This document shows positions 61,472 through 64,000 of a stretch of DNA of 64,000 nt, one piece after another. Both the position numbers and the translations under genes were made by a program. The notes under the pieces are model-generated. The model was not told the origin of the DNA. It made no database searches and saw only the letters and a list, made by a program, of their open reading frames with translations. The stretch is from Cyanomargarita calcarea GSE-NOS-MK-12-04C. GTDB lineage: Bacteria > Cyanobacteriota > Cyanobacteriia > Cyanobacteriales > Nostocaceae. The stretch covers positions 1 to 64,000 of the forward strand of contig JAHHGZ010000019.1 of NCBI GenBank assembly GCA_019359595.1. Reading direction: 5' to 3'. Every line of letters begins with the position of its first letter. The first letter of the stretch is position 1.

Positions 61472-64000
61472 ATGGGTAAAGTAGTTGTATTTCATATTGA
61501 CGAAGGTAATTTTGAGCAAGGTTTTCCTGTTACCCTACGAATTCGTAAAGAGGGTGAAACTGTATACAGGGAAGAAGAAGGATATTTCCCTCCTGCACCT
61601 GATATTCCTGAGCTTTACTGGAAGTTTCAAAGAAATTACAATAATTTAGCATCCGTACAAAATGTTATTAGTTTAGAATCGCCACCAAGAGCTATTATAA
61701 TTGACCCGAATCAGATAACCAACTTTTCTACTTCAGTAGAGTGCAAAGAAATTGCTCAAGCACTACAACTTAGACTTAAGGAGTGGTTTCGGCATCCTTC
61801 TTTAGGACAACTGCGTGTATATGTGGAAGAGGAATTAGGCAAAACGGAATCGGCTCGGATTATTTTTCAGACTAATAATGAAATACTAAAAAAACTACCT
61901 TGGCATACATGGGAGTTATTTAAAAATCGTCGTCGAGCATGGTTTTCGCTGGGTGCTAGATATGCACCTCCTTCTCAACCGCTCAAAAAGCCAGTTAAGA
62001 TTCTGGCAATTTTAGGTGGTGATAAGGGAATTGATACCAGCACAGATGAAAATATTTTAAAAAAATTACCAGGAACACGAGTAAAAATTTTAAACAAGCC
62101 AACACAAACTCAGCTATGTGAGATTTTGTGGGAAAAGCCTTGGGATGTTCTGTGTTTTGCCGGACACAGTTCCAGTCAGGACGGAGGAACAGATGGAGTA
62201 ATTCAACTGAGCAATATCGATAGTCCAGCCCTAAATGACTTGAGGAATGCGTTCACGAGAGCGATTGAAAATGGTTTAAAGCTAGCAATTTTTAATTCTT
62301 GCGACGGATTGGGATTGGCAAATCAACTGGCAGAATTAAAAATTCCCCAGGTGATTGTGATGCGGGAAATTGTACCTGATGAAGTAGCACAAAAGTTTTT
62401 AGGAGAATTCTTACGTTTATTTTCTCAAGGTGAGCCGTTTTATCTAGCAGTACGACAAGCACAAGAGAAATTGCAATTTATTGAAAATAAATACCCCTGT
62501 GCTTCTTGGTTACCTGTGATTTCTCAAAATCCAGCCGAACCATCGTTACGCTGGCCAGAAACAGCGGTTGAGAAAATCAAACGTCGAATCCAGAGATTTT
62601 GGCGGGTTCGCAGGGTAACAAGTTTGGCAATTTTGGCGATAATCAGTTTATTACTAATCCTACTCAGTTATGTTTTGATAAGTATCCCTCCAGGAACACC
62701 TCCTAGCTTAAGCTTGGATGAACTATTCAGTCGAGGAGAAAGAATTTTAATTACAGGCAAAAGTAATTCCAGTAAAATAGAAGGGATATCAGCATTTGCA
62801 AGAAGAGATTGGGACTTTGCTATTAATAAATTTATCGAATCTCTGAAGAAAGTTCCAAACGATCCAGAAACCTTGATTTATTTAAATAATGCGATCGCTA
62901 TGAAAAGGGGTAATCAACTAGCGATCGCCATAGCTGTTCCCATTGGAGAATCTATTAACGTTTCTGAAGAGATTTTGCGTGGAGTGGCCCATTCTCAAAG
63001 TCAATTCAATTGTAGCAGTGTTGATAATTTAGCAAATGCTATTAAAAACAATCAGCCTCAAATTTGTAAGGGTGGTGTTGGTAACAAACCATTGTTAGTC
63101 GAAATAGTAAATGATCGGAATGATTCTGAAACTGCTAAAAAGGTAGCTCAAGAAATAGTTAAGGCTGAGAAACAGCAAGATATTTTAGCAGTTATCGGTC
63201 ACTATCGAAGCGAAACTACTATCCAAGCGGTGAAGGAAGGTTACCAACATAAAATTATTGTGATTTCTCCCACAAGCACTTCCACTACTTTAGATAGTTA
63301 CTCAGTTCTTCGCACGTCTCTTAGTGACAGAAATGCTGTTATTAATTTGTCTGAATATATCAAGACTAAATTGGTTCAGCAACCGATAAGAGCAACTGTT
63401 CTTTACAATAAAGACGAAGCTTATAGTGAGTCTATAAAAGATGCATTTAAATTAAATATTTCTTATTTGTCACCGAACATAAATATTACTAACTTGGGAG
63501 AACATAGTGTACAAGAAATTGTCAAGAAAGTACAACAAGAAAATGTTAATGTGCTATTACTAGCTCCTGCTGGGCTTGAGGATAATTTAACGAAAGCATT
63601 AGAAATAGTCAAGGAAGTCTCTAATCTCGAAAATAATCCAAATCTAATGCTATTGGGTGCAAGTACTATGTACAATCCCAAAACAACTAGTAGAGATTTT
63701 GGAAAGGCATCAGAAAAAAGCAAACTTTTAGTTGCTGCTCCCTGGTTTAGAAGCCAACCTCCTTCACCTTTTGAGCAAAATGCTAAAAAGATTTGGGGAC
63801 AATCAAAAGTCAATTGGTTGACTGCAATGACCTATGACGCAACTCAAGTAATTATTAAAGGTCTTAAGGAAATTAAAGGGCAAGTAAATCGTCAGTCATT
63901 ATTCACAGGTATAGGCTCCAATGTTCGGAACTTCTCAGCGGAAGGTGCTACAGCAGAAGTGCGATTTGAAGAAAGAGGTAGTCGCTCTACATCTAAAACT
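61472..64000 (+). CDS. CHAT protease - transmembrane helix - periplasmic ligand-binding domain protein, 3'-partial
   Basis: Open from ATG 61472 to the right window edge (843 codons read, no stop). Order: N-terminal domain (MGKVVVFHIDEGNFEQGFPV, ~1-160); CHAT domain with His232 in CFAGHSSSQ and Cys277 in FNSCDGLGLA, ending near PCASWLPVISQNP (~350); a basic segment and one transmembrane helix (SLAILAIISLLLILLSYVLI, ~384-403); then an extracytoplasmic Leu/Ile/Val-binding-type domain: AIAVPIGESINVSEEILRGV, DILAVIGHYRSETTIQAVKE, IVISPTSTSTTLDSYSVLRT, and WLTAMTYDATQVIIKGLKEI. The positive-inside basic stretch (KIKRRIQRFWRVRR) puts CHAT in the cytoplasm. This suggests a ligand-gated membrane protease; ligand and substrate are unknown. 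Confidence 0.88.
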   Translation, partial: MGKVVVFHIDEGNFEQGFPVTLRIRKEGETVYREEEGYFPPAPDIPELYWKFQRNYNNLASVQNVISLESPPRAIIIDPNQITNFSTSVECKEIAQALQLRLKEWFRHPSLGQLRVYVEEELGKTESARIIFQTNNEILKKLPWHTWELFKNRRRAWFSLGARYAPPSQPLKKPVKILAILGGDKGIDTSTDENILKKLPGTRVKILNKPTQTQLCEILWEKPWDVLCFAGHSSSQDGGTDGVIQLSNIDSPALNDLRNAFTRAIENGLKLAIFNSCDGLGLANQLAELKIPQVIVMREIVPDEVAQKFLGEFLRLFSQGEPFYLAVRQAQEKLQFIENKYPCASWLPVISQNPAEPSLRWPETAVEKIKRRIQRFWRVRRVTSLAILAIISLLLILLSYVLISIPPGTPPSLSLDELFSRGERILITGKSNSSKIEGISAFARRDWDFAINKFIESLKKVPNDPETLIYLNNAIAMKRGNQLAIAIAVPIGESINVSEEILRGVAHSQSQFNCSSVDNLANAIKNNQPQICKGGVGNKPLLVEIVNDRNDSETAKKVAQEIVKAEKQQDILAVIGHYRSETTIQAVKEGYQHKIIVISPTSTSTTLDSYSVLRTSLSDRNAVINLSEYIKTKLVQQPIRATVLYNKDEAYSESIKDAFKLNISYLSPNINITNLGEHSVQEIVKKVQQENVNVLLLAPAGLEDNLTKALEIVKEVSNLENNPNLMLLGASTMYNPKTTSRDFGKASEKSKLLVAAPWFRSQPPSPFEQNAKKIWGQSKVNWLTAMTYDATQVIIKGLKEIKGQVNRQSLFTGIGSNVRNFSAEGATAEVRFEERGSRSTSKT

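Overview
The window is chromosomal DNA of a cyanobacterium, most likely a filamentous, heterocyst-forming type (Nostocales). The evidence is genes restricted to oxygenic phototrophs (psaE, psb28, ndhO, a Ycf66-like gene, a PAP/fibrillin gene, ferredoxin-dependent sulfite reductase), abundant HIP1 octamers (GCGATCGC) inside genes, heptameric STRR-type repeats, and the xisH/xisI pair typical of filamentous species. Species is not determinable by eye.

Layout. 1-2547: right end of a Tn3-family transposon (tnpA running in from the left edge, plus a 38-bp right terminal repeat that I place at 2510-2547). It is inserted into 2549-4161, a minus-strand winged-helix-like/P-loop ATPase locus whose ATPase is broken twice, by an in-frame TGA and by the transposon. 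4.6-5.7 kb: a lipoprotein and a 20-residue-repeat protein. 5.7-31.5 kb: a housekeeping block (mdh, ndhO, mutM, psaE, PAP/fibrillin, DUF3134, mraY, moaB, psb28, dtd, COG0523 GTPase, cysS, TldD/TldE pair, Ycf66-like, coiled-coil protein overlapping coaD, lgt, cobM, tautomerase, rlmN, a 59-aa zinc-ribbon protein, a damaged RelE-like toxin with its antitoxin, two M16 peptidases, TetR, DUF4332). 31.6-38.8 kb: aminopeptidase P, a Mo-nitrogenase-C-like protein with a cupin, ffh-rpsP-khpA, PhoH.

38.9-42.1 kb is a compact minus-strand signalling cluster: DUF4388 protein, MglA-like GTPase, Roadblock/LC7 protein and a protoglobin-like heme protein. 42.6-59.2 kb: a DUF6816-like exported protein, an ABC exporter, three tRNAs (Tyr, Thr, Arg), truncated xisH with intact xisI, several conserved cyanobacterial genes, cutA, an ADP-ribosylglycohydrolase, an exported beta-barrel-like protein, sulfite reductase with an extra C-terminal ribbon-helix-helix-like segment, rsmE, a TPR protein, a lipase and a VOC protein.

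The right edge (59.8-64.0 kb) holds the most unusual genes: two tandem paralogues with an N-terminal CHAT (caspase-like) protease domain. The downstream one continues through one transmembrane helix into a Leu/Ile/Val-type periplasmic binding domain and runs off the window. The upstream one is followed, one base out of frame at a T7 run, by the C-terminal half of a PstS-like phosphate-binding domain. This suggests membrane proteases that sense extracytoplasmic ligands, with interchangeable sensor domains.

Intergenic DNA is crowded with small repeats: three heptameric repeat families, a composite (CTTCCTT)n element in five copies, several inverted-repeat MITE-like elements (one pair 110/111 identical), and palindromes that probably act as terminators.
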